Assembly: GCA_030529825.1 (NCBI GenBank)
Contig: JAUMWD010000006.1
Span: 22,720-86,719, forward strand
Length of the DNA stretch: 64,000 nt
Reading direction: 5' to 3'
From: Bacillota bacterium
Lineage (GTDB): Bacteria; Bacillota; Clostridia; Oscillospirales; Oscillospiraceae
Shown: piece by piece, positions 1 to 7,491 of the stretch
Layout of the letters: every line of letters begins with the position of its first letter
How positions within the stretch are numbered: the first letter of the stretch is position 1
Position numbers and translations under genes: made by a program
Notes under the pieces: model-generated
What the model was told of the DNA's origin: nothing
Database searches by the model: none
Seen by the model: only the letters and a program-made list of their open reading frames with translations

Positions 1-702
1 GGCATTGACGGCATCGTCGAGGGTATCGACGGCATCGGTCAGGGCATTGCAGGCATGGAATCCGGCATCGCCGAAATGGATGCGGCAAAGGCCGAGCTTC
101 AGGCGGGCATTGACGGCGTAAGCACCGCAATCGCCGGCATGGAGGCAGGTCTTGCAGCGCAGGATGAGCTTATTTCCGCCCTTGACATGATTGCTTCCGG
201 CGACATTGCCGGCGGTATGAGCAAGCTCAAAAGCATGGACTCCTCCTCTCTTCCCGAAGGCATGAGCATGGATATGGAAACCCTTCCCCAGCAGCTTGAG
301 ACTCTGAAGGCTGCCCGCGAACAGCTTGCGCAGAAGCTCGAGACCACTAAGGCACAGCGCAGCCAGATGCAGAGCGCTCTTGCGGAAATCTCCGCAGGTC
401 AGAACGAGCTTCGCAGCTCCGCACAGTCCGCAAAGGACCAGCAGACGCTTATGATAAGAGCCCGTGAGCTCATGGCGGAAATCCGCGATGAGATGCCCGA
501 GATTTTTGACCGGACCGAGGCGAATTATCTTGATGCCATTGACAGCAGCAGTGAGGAAATCGAAAATGTGTTCCAGAGCACGGTAAACACCGGCTACCGC
601 AATATGTATCTGTTCCTTGTTGCGGTAAATCTGGCAGGTCTGCTTCTCCTTGCCTTCTACAAGGAGGACCGCAAAAAGGCCGCTTCCAAAGAAGCCGCCT
701 GA
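1..702 (+). CDS. C-terminal part of a coiled-coil membrane protein (5' end outside the window)
   Basis: The frame is open from base 1, so the gene starts upstream of the window. The visible 233 residues begin with short repeats of the GIDGI type, continue as a long Ala/Glu/Gln-rich helix likely to form a coiled coil, and end with one membrane segment (about residues 203-221, core LFLVAVNLAGLLLLAFY) and a basic Lys-rich tail. The layout resembles the coiled-coil proteins paired with MMPL transporters, such as the pair at 27.5-31.8 kb. It could instead be the last membrane helix of an MFS-type exporter with a coiled-coil insert. The exact family cannot be decided from this fragment. Confidence 0.7.
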   Translation, partial: GIDGIVEGIDGIGQGIAGMESGIAEMDAAKAELQAGIDGVSTAIAGMEAGLAAQDELISALDMIASGDIAGGMSKLKSMDSSSLPEGMSMDMETLPQQLETLKAAREQLAQKLETTKAQRSQMQSALAEISAGQNELRSSAQSAKDQQTLMIRARELMAEIRDEMPEIFDRTEANYLDAIDSSSEEIENVFQSTVNTGYRNMYLFLVAVNLAGLLLLAFYKEDRKKAASKEAA

Positions 703-724
703 TTGATTATATTCGGGTAAAGGC

Positions 725-766
725 TTCGCCTGCCCTTTGCCTTGTGAAAGGCAGGGCATGAGGCGA
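725..766. repeat. Imperfect palindrome after the coiled-coil gene
   Basis: TCGCCT (725-730) pairs with AGGCGA (761-766), and GCCCT..CCTT pairs with AAGG..AGGGC inside. It lies between the stop at 702 and the terminator at 779. Its style resembles the intergenic palindromes at 40.6, 55.9 and 57.9 kb, but the sequence is not clearly the same family. Confidence 0.35.
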
Positions 767-778
767 CAGCAAAATAAA

Positions 779-808
779 AAAAGAGGGAGCATAAGCTCCC
801 TCTTTTTT
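779..808. terminator. Bidirectional intrinsic terminator
   Basis: A perfect 10-bp stem (781-790 with 795-804, loop ATAA) is flanked by an A-run on the left and a T-run on the right. It sits between two convergent genes and can end transcription from both sides. Confidence 0.9.
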
Positions 809-837
809 ATGGTGATGGTTCGCGTTATAGAGGATTG

Positions 838-1485
838 TTACCAAACATATAAAAGAAACCACTTGCCGTCAATGTGCGCAAGGTCAAAGTCATAGGAATC
901 GTCATCGCCGTCTGCAAAACACGCCTCAACTTCTACCTCTATAACATCATCAACATCAACTCCCAGCGCAGATTCACAATAGGAGATATCTTCACTGTCC
1001 CAGTATTCTAAATCCGTAACATACCAATTAACAACATCGATGCCATAGTTTCCGTCCTCATACCACTCGTCAACCCAGCATATAGTCTCGTAATCGGAAT
1101 AACCTTCGGATTTACAGTAGTCTATTACACTGGAATGGGCAAGCTTCAGGACATCTGCGGTGTCTCCGTCGGCAGCAGCGTCAAAGTAGTCGTCAATCAG
1201 GTCATTATAGTCTTTGTATCCGTCTTTTCCGGAGAGGCAGAGCACCAGCACGACAATAAGAGCAACCGTTGCTGCTGCGGCAATCAGAATAATGGGCAGC
1301 GTGGGCTTTTTCTTCGGCTTTTGCTGCGGCATCTCGGGAGGTGCTGCGTAAAAGGGATCGTAAGGGGGTACGGGAGCTGCGGCGTCCGGCATTACAGGCT
1401 GCGCGGCGCTATTTACAGGTGCTCCGCAGCTTACACAGAATTTAGCATCATCGGCTAATTGCGTTCCGCAGATGGGACAAAACAT
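838..1485 (-). CDS. Zinc-ribbon single-pass membrane protein of unknown function
   Basis: A 215-residue protein. The start is the ATG at 1485, preceded by AAGGAGATA; a longer reading upstream has no better ribosome site. It opens with two CxxC pairs (CPIC at 2-5, CVSC at about 17-20) that form a zinc ribbon. A Pro/Ala-rich linker follows, then a KPKKKP basic stretch, one membrane helix (core PIILIAAAATVALIVVLVL) and an acidic extracellular region rich in Asp and Tyr. This zinc-ribbon, linker, helix and outer-domain layout is common in Clostridia, usually without known function. It is monocistronic and shares a terminator with the convergent gene on its left. Confidence 0.75.
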   Translation of the reverse strand: MFCPICGTQLADDAKFCVSCGAPVNSAAQPVMPDAAAPVPPYDPFYAAPPEMPQQKPKKKPTLPIILIAAAATVALIVVLVLCLSGKDGYKDYNDLIDDYFDAAADGDTADVLKLAHSSVIDYCKSEGYSDYETICWVDEWYEDGNYGIDVVNWYVTDLEYWDSEDISYCESALGVDVDDVIEVEVEACFADGDDDSYDFDLAHIDGKWFLLYVW

Positions 1486-1635
1486 AACAGTATCTCCTTT
1501 TTTATTTTGTTTTTGTTTTTTTAACAAAAACATTTTATCAAACTAGCAATTCTGCGTCAAGTACAGATAATTTTTTTGCTGATTTGCGCCTTATGCAGAT
1601 AAAAATTTTATGAAAAATCGAATTTCGATACATAA

Positions 1636-1666
1636 AAAACGGACAGATGCTGCATCTGTCCGTTTT
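1636..1666 (-). terminator. Intrinsic terminator of the six-gene leftward operon
   Basis: A 14-bp perfect stem (1636-1649 with 1653-1666, loop CTG) lies just past the stop at 1673. The outer bases give a T-run on the minus strand. Confidence 0.85.
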
Positions 1667-1672
1667 AGTTTG

Positions 1673-2557
1673 TCAGTCAATAAGGATAAGCTCATAGTCC
1701 TTTGTGCCGTAGCCTAACTCCTGGGCGGCATCCATGATATGCTCGCCGTCAAGAGACCATACGCGCTGAAGGAAATGGTCTCTGCCCTCGTCCTCGGAGG
1801 CATAGATGAGGTCCATGCAGGCGCGGTCAAGAGCCACCGGGTCAAGGGAGGAAAGAATGCCGATGTCCTTCATGCAGGGGTCCTCTGCCACGGCGCAGCA
1901 GTCGCAGTCCACGGAGAGATTACACATCATATTGACATATGCGGCATTGCCGCCGAAATACTCAACAACGCTGCCTGCGGATTCTGCCATGGCGGTGCCG
2001 AAATCAATATTGGAGGCTCTGTGGTCCCATACAATGTTCTGGTCATCGGTGAAGCCTGCAGTATGAATAAGGCACTTGCCTGCGGAGGAGGCGCAGCCGA
2101 TGGAAAGCTGCTTCAGGGCGCCGCCGTAGCCGCCTGCGGGATGACCCTTGAAATGGGACAGCACCAGCAGAGAGTCGTAGTTGGCAATATTTTTGCCTAC
2201 GAGGTTTTTCTTGAGGATTTTTCCCTTGGGGATATCAAGCTCAAGGTCGGGGCCCTCTGCGTCCAGCAGGTCTACGTCGAAATACTTTGACCAGCCGTGA
2301 TATTCAATTAGCTTTCTGTGCTTTTCCGTAGTGTTGCGTGCGCCGCCGTAAGCGGTGTTGCATTCCACAACGGTCCCCTTCACATAGTCCACCATGGGCT
2401 TCATGAATTCGGGATGCAGGAAATTCTGATTTCCCTTTTCGCCGGAATGTACCTTGACGGCGACCTTGCCGGGGAGCTCTTTTTCCAGCTTCTTGTACAT
2501 TTCCACAACAGCTTCGGGACTCAGCTTGCGGGTGAAATAAACCTTAGCTCTTTCCAT
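1673..2557 (-). CDS. DUF362 family protein
   Basis: A 294-residue protein that reads as the DUF362 family, whose function is not settled; some relatives carry an added ferredoxin domain, which this one lacks. Supporting stretches are KVAVKVHSGEKGN near residue 35, LSHFKGHPAGGYGGALKQLS near 135-155 and several Cys in VDCDCCAVAEDPC near 218-230. It is the last gene of the operon, 9 bp after the FMN dehydrogenase, and is followed by a strong terminator. The neighbour suggests a redox job, but the sequence does not show a substrate. Family call likely; role unknown. Confidence 0.8.
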   Translation of the reverse strand: MERAKVYFTRKLSPEAVVEMYKKLEKELPGKVAVKVHSGEKGNQNFLHPEFMKPMVDYVKGTVVECNTAYGGARNTTEKHRKLIEYHGWSKYFDVDLLDAEGPDLELDIPKGKILKKNLVGKNIANYDSLLVLSHFKGHPAGGYGGALKQLSIGCASSAGKCLIHTAGFTDDQNIVWDHRASNIDFGTAMAESAGSVVEYFGGNAAYVNMMCNLSVDCDCCAVAEDPCMKDIGILSSLDPVALDRACMDLIYASEDEGRDHFLQRVWSLDGEHIMDAAQELGYGTKDYELILID

Positions 2558-2566
2558 ACTGTGGCC

Positions 2567-3595
2567 TCACTTTGCAATATAAATATTGTCGCGGGAGATA
2601 TCCTTGAGAGAGGGAGTGCCGCACATGGTCATGGTGTCCCGGAGCTCGCCCGTGATTCTGTCCATATAAACCTTGAAGCCTTCTTCTCCCTCTGCGTAAA
2701 TAAAGGGAACAACGGGACGGCCGACAAGCACCGCGTCTGCGCCCAGAGCAAGCGCCTTGTATACATCGACGCCGCTTCTTATGCCGCCGTCAACAAAGAT
2801 TTTTACCGCGCCGCTGACAGCCTCGGCAATGGCAGGGAGCACCTCTGCGGTGGAGGGTGTGCAGCCCTGTACACGACCGCCGTGATTGGAAACAACGATA
2901 CCCTTTGCGCCTGCGGCAACGGCCTTCAGAGCGCCCTCGGGAGTCATTATACCTTTGATGATGAAGGGCATATCCGCATAGCTGATGATTTCCTTAAGCT
3001 CCTCCACGGACTTTGAGCCCGCATTGGGATTCATGGCCTTGAGGAAGGGCAGGCCCGCGCCGTCGATATCCATGGCAACGGCAAATATGCCCAGCTTATT
3101 GAGTATGTCCAGCTTTTCAAAAACGAATTCCTTGTTCCAGGGCTTAATGGTGGGAATTCCCACGCCGCCCACGGCCGCCATGTCCTTTGCGGCATTTTTC
3201 AGCACCTCAGGGTCAACTCCGTCGCCCGTGAGAGCGCAGACGCCATAGCCTGCGGCAGCGGGAACGAGAATGCGATTGTAGCTTATATCGTTATGGAGCT
3301 CGCCGTAGTGCATGGAGAGCGCGCCCAGGGGAGCAATGAAAATCGGCGCGGCGAAGCTTCTGCCGAAAAGCTCGAAGGAGGTGTCCGCAGAAGCGTTGGG
3401 ACAGATGGTGTCCATGTTGACGAAGATTTCCTGCCACTTGTCATAATTTCGGGCGGAAACATTGCCGGGGATTTTGCTTCCGGGGCCGGGCATGGCGTTT
3501 CCGCAGGCCCTGCCGTTGCAGACGGGACAGGCCTTGCAGTAAGGGCCGACCATACCGCGTGCTTTTTCAAGAATCTCGTTGTAGTTCACGGTCAA
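2567..3595 (-). CDS. FMN-dependent alpha-hydroxyacid dehydrogenase/oxidase family protein
   Basis: A 342-residue TIM-barrel enzyme of the lactate oxidase / glycolate oxidase / L-lactate dehydrogenase (FMN) family, which oxidises 2-hydroxyacids to 2-oxoacids. The family signature SNHGGR with its catalytic His and substrate-binding Arg is intact, as are the FMN phosphate loop DGGIRSGVDVYKALALGADA and VLVGRP. The N-terminus holds a Cys-rich stretch (CKACPVCNGRAC) often seen in clostridial members and not in the oxidases. It lies 15 bp after the symporter gene and 9 bp before the DUF362 gene, so the imported acid may be its substrate. The substrate itself is not shown. Confidence 0.88.
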   Translation of the reverse strand: MTVNYNEILEKARGMVGPYCKACPVCNGRACGNAMPGPGSKIPGNVSARNYDKWQEIFVNMDTICPNASADTSFELFGRSFAAPIFIAPLGALSMHYGELHNDISYNRILVPAAAGYGVCALTGDGVDPEVLKNAAKDMAAVGGVGIPTIKPWNKEFVFEKLDILNKLGIFAVAMDIDGAGLPFLKAMNPNAGSKSVEELKEIISYADMPFIIKGIMTPEGALKAVAAGAKGIVVSNHGGRVQGCTPSTAEVLPAIAEAVSGAVKIFVDGGIRSGVDVYKALALGADAVLVGRPVVPFIYAEGEEGFKVYMDRITGELRDTMTMCGTPSLKDISRDNIYIAK

Positions 3596-3610
3596 TACCT
3601 CCCAAAGTAT

Positions 3611-5278
3611 TTATACGCTGATTCGCTTGCGAGGCCTGGCGTTGAAAACCTCTGTGTTGAGAAGTCCCTCGCTTTTTGCCACGGCAAGGGATACGGCAAC
3701 ATCGCCCACAACATTAGAGGCTGCAAGGAGCATTTCCGCAAGGGCGTTGATGCCGATGATAAGGCTGATTGCGCCCATGGAAACGCCCATCTGTGTCAGC
3801 AGCACGGTGAGACAGATGTTTACGGAGCCCGGTGCCATGGGTGCGCCGATGGAAAGAATGAAAACGGTTATCATGATGGAAATCAGCTCTGTGCCGAAAA
3901 TATCAACGCCGCAGGCGCGGGCAAGGAAAAGTCCGGCAATGGCGAGATAAATGCAGTTTCCGTCAACATTTACGATTGCGCCGAAGGGAATGGAGAAGGA
4001 GCTTATTCTCGTGGAGATGCCCAAAGAGTTTTTGCAGGTGCGGACGGTTTTGGGAATTGCCGAAACGCTGCTTCCCGTAATGAAGGCCTCGCGGATAACG
4101 GGCCAGCACTTGCGGATGAAAAGGAAGGGATTGACCCTTCCGAAAATGAGAACGATGAGAACATAAACAAGGCTTATGCACAGCAGCGCCGCAAAAAGAA
4201 CACCCACCATGCCCAGCAGGGAAAGAAGAACACGGAGCTTAACATTCAGCAGGCAGGAAAGGGTTGCCGCAAAGCTGGCAAGGGGTACGCACTTGGCAAT
4301 GATTTCGATAATCTTGGTGAAGAGCGTGTCCATAGCCTCGGAAAAGTTGCGGAGTGCCGTGGAATAATCGCCCATGCGTCCCAAGGCGATGCCGCAGACA
4401 ATGGCGACGAAAATGAGTTGTAGGGTGTTGGTGCTCAGGAAGGGCTCAATAATGTTCGTGGGAATAATCTCAAGAACGGTTTTAAATAAATCTGTGTTTG
4501 CGGAAATGCCTTTCTGCAACACATACTCTGCCAAATCTCCGGGTACACCGGGGGTGAGATGGCTGAAAAGCCCGGTACCGATGAGCACAGCCGCAACAGA
4601 GGTCAGGGCATAGCCTATAAACACCTTTGCGCCGACCCTGCCCGGGCCGGAAAAGGAGGTATAGCGGGCAACGGCGGAAATGATGGAGAAGAAAACCGCC
4701 GGCGCCGTCACCAGCATGAGAAACTTTATAAACAGGGTTTCAATTGGAACGAGCACATAGGTGTCAAGGATGTTCAAAAAGCCTGTGGGCGCGGCAAAGC
4801 GGAGAATTAAGCCCAGCACCGTTGCAATCATCAAGGCCCACAGAGTATGCACCGCAAGCACCTTTTCCGGTGAGCCCACGGTGATATTCATGAAGTTGTA
4901 GCGGCCCTTGCGGGCATAGTGAATCTTGTCCTGATAGGCCTTCATGAGAATTCCGCGTATGGCGGATTCAACGCTGCGGTCAAGCACATCGTTTTCGATG
5001 CCCAAATCGAATTCCACCTTGTCGGCTTCAAGCCCCGGACCGGGGGCGGAAAGGGAAATGCTGGCGAGACCGTTGCGCTTTTTTATGTGGATATGTACAG
5101 TGCTTTCGGCAGGTGCGTTCTGCATGAGATGCACCATGCTTTCTTCCGAAAGCAGCATTGCCTCATGCACGGCCTTGGTATTGAATTTAAGCTGTTTAAG
5201 AGAAGCCTCGATAAAGTCGAGACCTTCGCTGATGCCGCTTATCTGCGCGGGGATTACGGCTTTGAGCAAGCTGCTCAC
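3611..5278 (-). CDS. ATPase-like domain fused to a dicarboxylate/amino-acid:cation symporter
   Basis: A 555-residue two-part protein. Residues 1-135 are soluble and look like a diverged GHKL/RsbW-type ATPase: EESMVH at 45-50 fits the N-box position and APGPGLEA at 78-85 fits a degenerate G1 box. Residues 143-540 are a sodium:dicarboxylate symporter (SDF family) with about eight membrane segments. Its diagnostic pieces are TGSSVSAIP at 401-409 (hairpin 1), NVDGN at 437-441 and GAPMAPGSV at 478-486 (hairpin 2). The normal symporter length is about 400-430, so the N-terminal domain is an addition. The gene follows a STAS protein by 18 bp, which fits a kinase/STAS pairing. ATP binding is uncertain because the G1 Asp is not evident. 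Confidence 0.85.
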   Translation of the reverse strand: MSSLLKAVIPAQISGISEGLDFIEASLKQLKFNTKAVHEAMLLSEESMVHLMQNAPAESTVHIHIKKRNGLASISLSAPGPGLEADKVEFDLGIENDVLDRSVESAIRGILMKAYQDKIHYARKGRYNFMNITVGSPEKVLAVHTLWALMIATVLGLILRFAAPTGFLNILDTYVLVPIETLFIKFLMLVTAPAVFFSIISAVARYTSFSGPGRVGAKVFIGYALTSVAAVLIGTGLFSHLTPGVPGDLAEYVLQKGISANTDLFKTVLEIIPTNIIEPFLSTNTLQLIFVAIVCGIALGRMGDYSTALRNFSEAMDTLFTKIIEIIAKCVPLASFAATLSCLLNVKLRVLLSLLGMVGVLFAALLCISLVYVLIVLIFGRVNPFLFIRKCWPVIREAFITGSSVSAIPKTVRTCKNSLGISTRISSFSIPFGAIVNVDGNCIYLAIAGLFLARACGVDIFGTELISIMITVFILSIGAPMAPGSVNICLTVLLTQMGVSMGAISLIIGINALAEMLLAASNVVGDVAVSLAVAKSEGLLNTEVFNARPRKRISV

Positions 5279-5296
5279 CTCTTTCGTGGGGGTGTA

Positions 5297-5587
5297 TTAC
5301 TCGATAGTGAGAATGTCGGAGAAGCCGGTTATGTCAAAGACCTCCATGATGTCCTCATTGACGCCGCGCAGGAGCATTTCGCCCTGCTTGTTCATCACCT
5401 TCTGTGTAGCCAGAAGCACACGAAGGCCGGCAGAGGAGATGTAGCTGAGTTCGGAGAAATCCAGCACTAACGCGGTGATGCCCTCTAACTCAAGCTCAGC
5501 CTCAAGCTGAGGTGCGGTGGTGGTATCAAGTCTGCCCTGAAGTACAATGCAGAGCTCGTTTTCTTTCTTTGTCTTAATGATTTCCAT
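5297..5587 (-). CDS. STAS-domain protein (anti-sigma-factor-antagonist type)
   Basis: A 96-residue single STAS domain. The conserved loop is YISSAGLRVLL, with Ser51 and Ser52 at the place phosphorylated in SpoIIAA/RsbV-type proteins, so the phosphosite is kept. In known systems a GHKL kinase phosphorylates this serine and the two proteins form a switch. Here the likely partner is the ATPase-like domain encoded 18 bp downstream. The C-terminal half (EVFDITGFSDILTIE) closely matches the STAS domain of the upstream gene, so the two are paralogues. No sigma factor is encoded nearby, so the regulated target is probably the transporter or its signal output. Confidence 0.88.
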   Translation of the reverse strand: MEIIKTKKENELCIVLQGRLDTTTAPQLEAELELEGITALVLDFSELSYISSAGLRVLLATQKVMNKQGEMLLRGVNEDIMEVFDITGFSDILTIE

Positions 5588-5605
5588 AGTTATATCTCCT
5601 GTTGA

Positions 5606-6784
5606 TTATTTGTTGAAGCTTAAGCTGTCGATTTCGGGAAGAAGGGCGGCAAGGCTTGCCTTGCAATGCTCAATAAGGGCTCTGCCCTCTTCGGTTTCAA
5701 ACCCCTTGCGGCGGATGGTGCGGCGCATCATGCGGGTGTAGCCGATGACCTTTGCCTTGTCCTCATAGCTGCGGAGAACCTCCTCGTCATCGGTACCGAA
5801 GTAAAGGCGAAGTGTGTCATTCCAGATTTTCGTGGTGACCTCATAGGGAATGCCGAGGAAGCCCTTAACAACCTCGTGGTCAAGTGAGCTGTAGCCCTGG
5901 TAGGCAAGCCAAACGGAGGCAAACTCGAAAACGGGGTCGCCCACACAGAGAGTGTCCATATCGATGAGGAGGACCTCGCCGTTCTGGAGCATGACATTCT
6001 TGATGTGATAGTCGCCGTGGAGCATATTGTCACAATGAGGAACGGCATCGATGAGAGCATATAGCTTTTCAAAGTCCTCACGGGGGAGGTAATCGCCGAG
6101 GAAGGATGCCCAGTTCAGCGCAACCTCCTTCATGTCGGGCATGTCGCCGGGCTTAACCTCCGTGGAGTGAATCTTCTTCAGAAGCTCAACGGACATTTCC
6201 ACGCATTTGTCCACATTGGCGGTGTCGGCAATAATGAGCTTTGCAAAGCTCTTTGCGTTGAGCAGCTCAAATACGGAGCCGTAGCCCTGACCTACCTTGA
6301 CAACATCGTAGGGGATCGCGGTGGGAATACCTAAAACAAAGGCCTTGCGGGCAAGCTCGCGCTCGCGGTGAATGTCGGGTAGTGCATCGGGATTGAGATA
6401 TACCTTAATGATGGTGTCCGGATCAAGACGGTACACCTTGCCGTTGGCACCCTGACCGATAACCTCGCAGCCCTCAACGGAGAGACGGCGGTATGCCTTT
6501 TCAATCTGAATCATCTCCGTGAAGCCCGTCATATCGAAAATGTCGTAGACCTCGGGGGAGGCGTTTATTATCTTCATGCCGGAGAATTTCTTGCGCAGAC
6601 GCAGAACAACGCGAAGACCTGCGCTGGAAAGATACTGTAGCGCCTCAACATCGAGAATGAGATTCTCCGAGGGGTTTTCGGCAATGACGGAATTGATTTC
6701 CGCCTCGGTTTTTTCCGCGTTGCCGGAGTCAATCCGTCCCTCGGGGAAAAGGGTTAGAATATTGTTTTCAAGACTGTGCTTCAT
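5606..6784 (-). CDS. STAS domain fused to an APH-type phosphotransferase
   Basis: A 392-residue protein. The start is the ATG at 6784 with GACGGAGGA upstream; the longer frame would overlap the previous gene by over 50 bp. Residues 1-95 are a STAS domain with intact loop YLSSAGLR (Ser53/54). Residues 103-390 are an aminoglycoside-phosphotransferase/choline-kinase fold: nucleotide loop GQGANGKVY at 110-118, Lys127 in IIKVY, catalytic HGDYHIKN at 256-263 and metal-binding IDMD at 274-277. It overlaps the HD hydrolase gene by 17 bp. The kinase may act on a small molecule or a protein; the fused STAS suggests it is controlled by, or feeds, the STAS/ATPase switch. Confidence 0.85.
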   Translation of the reverse strand: MKHSLENNILTLFPEGRIDSGNAEKTEAEINSVIAENPSENLILDVEALQYLSSAGLRVVLRLRKKFSGMKIINASPEVYDIFDMTGFTEMIQIEKAYRRLSVEGCEVIGQGANGKVYRLDPDTIIKVYLNPDALPDIHRERELARKAFVLGIPTAIPYDVVKVGQGYGSVFELLNAKSFAKLIIADTANVDKCVEMSVELLKKIHSTEVKPGDMPDMKEVALNWASFLGDYLPREDFEKLYALIDAVPHCDNMLHGDYHIKNVMLQNGEVLLIDMDTLCVGDPVFEFASVWLAYQGYSSLDHEVVKGFLGIPYEVTTKIWNDTLRLYFGTDDEEVLRSYEDKAKVIGYTRMMRRTIRRKGFETEEGRALIEHCKASLAALLPEIDSLSFNK

Positions 6785-7361
6785 TATTTGTTCCTCCGTC
6801 AACATTTTTGAAAATTTCATTTACGAGCTGGACAAATTCGCGGTATGCGTCCGTGTCCTTAAGCTCGGGGATTGATTTGATGATTGTGTGGTAGTACCAG
6901 GCCTGCTCCCGGGGGTCCTTCTGATTGAACTGCTGCCACAGCTCATCGCCCTTTTTGAGATACTCCCGGTAGAAGGAGCGCACATTAGACAGCTTGTCGC
7001 CAAGCCACATCATTTTTACGGAGATATCCTTTGTGTGCTCCAGCATGATAAGGGTTTCCTCCTTGCGGAGGTGCCAGGTTTCCGCTGCGGGACGGTCTGC
7101 GCGCTTGTTCTCCGTTTCCGTCATAACCAGCAGTGAAACACGCTTGCCGAAGTTTTCGCGGATTTCCTCCAGTGTGGTGTCGGTGTCCTCAATGGTGTCG
7201 TGCAAAACGGCGGCGCAAAGCGTTGCCTCGTCGTTTGTCATGGTACCCACAATGGCCGCCACCTCAATAGGATGGAGTATGTAGGGCGAATTCTGAACTT
7301 TTCGCGTCTGTCCGCTGTGCTTCTCCACTGCAAAGCACAAGGCTTTATCAAATAGCGTCAT
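6768..7361 (-). CDS. HD-domain hydrolase of the RelA/SpoT hydrolase (small alarmone hydrolase) type
   Basis: A 197-residue HD phosphohydrolase. The start is the ATG at 7361, preceded by ACGAGGT; the annotated frame could extend seven codons but has no ribosome site there. Metal-binding residues follow the SpoT-hydrolase order: His15 (EKHSGQTR), His30 (YILHPIEVA), His54-Asp55 with Glu59-Asp60 (LHDTIEDT) and Asp in GDKLSNVRS. No synthetase, TGS or ACT domain is present, so it fits stand-alone alarmone or related nucleotide hydrolases. It is the first gene of the operon, so signalling nucleotide turnover may be linked to the STAS module. The substrate is not proven. Confidence 0.82.
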   Translation of the reverse strand: MTLFDKALCFAVEKHSGQTRKVQNSPYILHPIEVAAIVGTMTNDEATLCAAVLHDTIEDTDTTLEEIRENFGKRVSLLVMTETENKRADRPAAETWHLRKEETLIMLEHTKDISVKMMWLGDKLSNVRSFYREYLKKGDELWQQFNQKDPREQAWYYHTIIKSIPELKDTDAYREFVQLVNEIFKNVDGGTNNEAQS

Positions 7362-7382
7362 GGTGTACCTCGTTATGCGCAT

Positions 7383-7411
7383 ATTATCTTAATCATACAG
7401 TATATCGTAAA
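7383..7411 (-). promoter_or_regulatory. Likely sigma-A promoter of the HD-STAS-symporter operon
   Basis: On the minus strand TTTACG (7411-7406) and GATAAT (7388-7383) are 17 bp apart, matching 4/6 and 5/6 consensus bases. The start codon at 7361 is about 20 bp downstream. Confidence 0.55.
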
Positions 7412-7461
7412 TCCTCGGGAAATGCTATACCCTTTTATTTCTTTTTTCCAATTATCAAGCA

Positions 7462-7490
7462 ATAAACGGACTGCGGTGCAGTCCGTTTAT
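7462..7490 (-). terminator. Hairpin after the acyltransferase gene
   Basis: A perfect 13-bp stem (7462-7474 with 7478-7490, loop GGT) touches the stop codon at 7492. There is no T-run beyond it on the minus strand, so termination may be weak. Confidence 0.6.
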
Positions 7491-7491
7491 G

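Noticed and set aside
3293-4423. Forward 376-codon frame over the FMN dehydrogenase and symporter genes
   Set aside because: Antisense shadow; low-complexity Asn/Gly/Ala-rich translation, and both genes beneath are well conserved.
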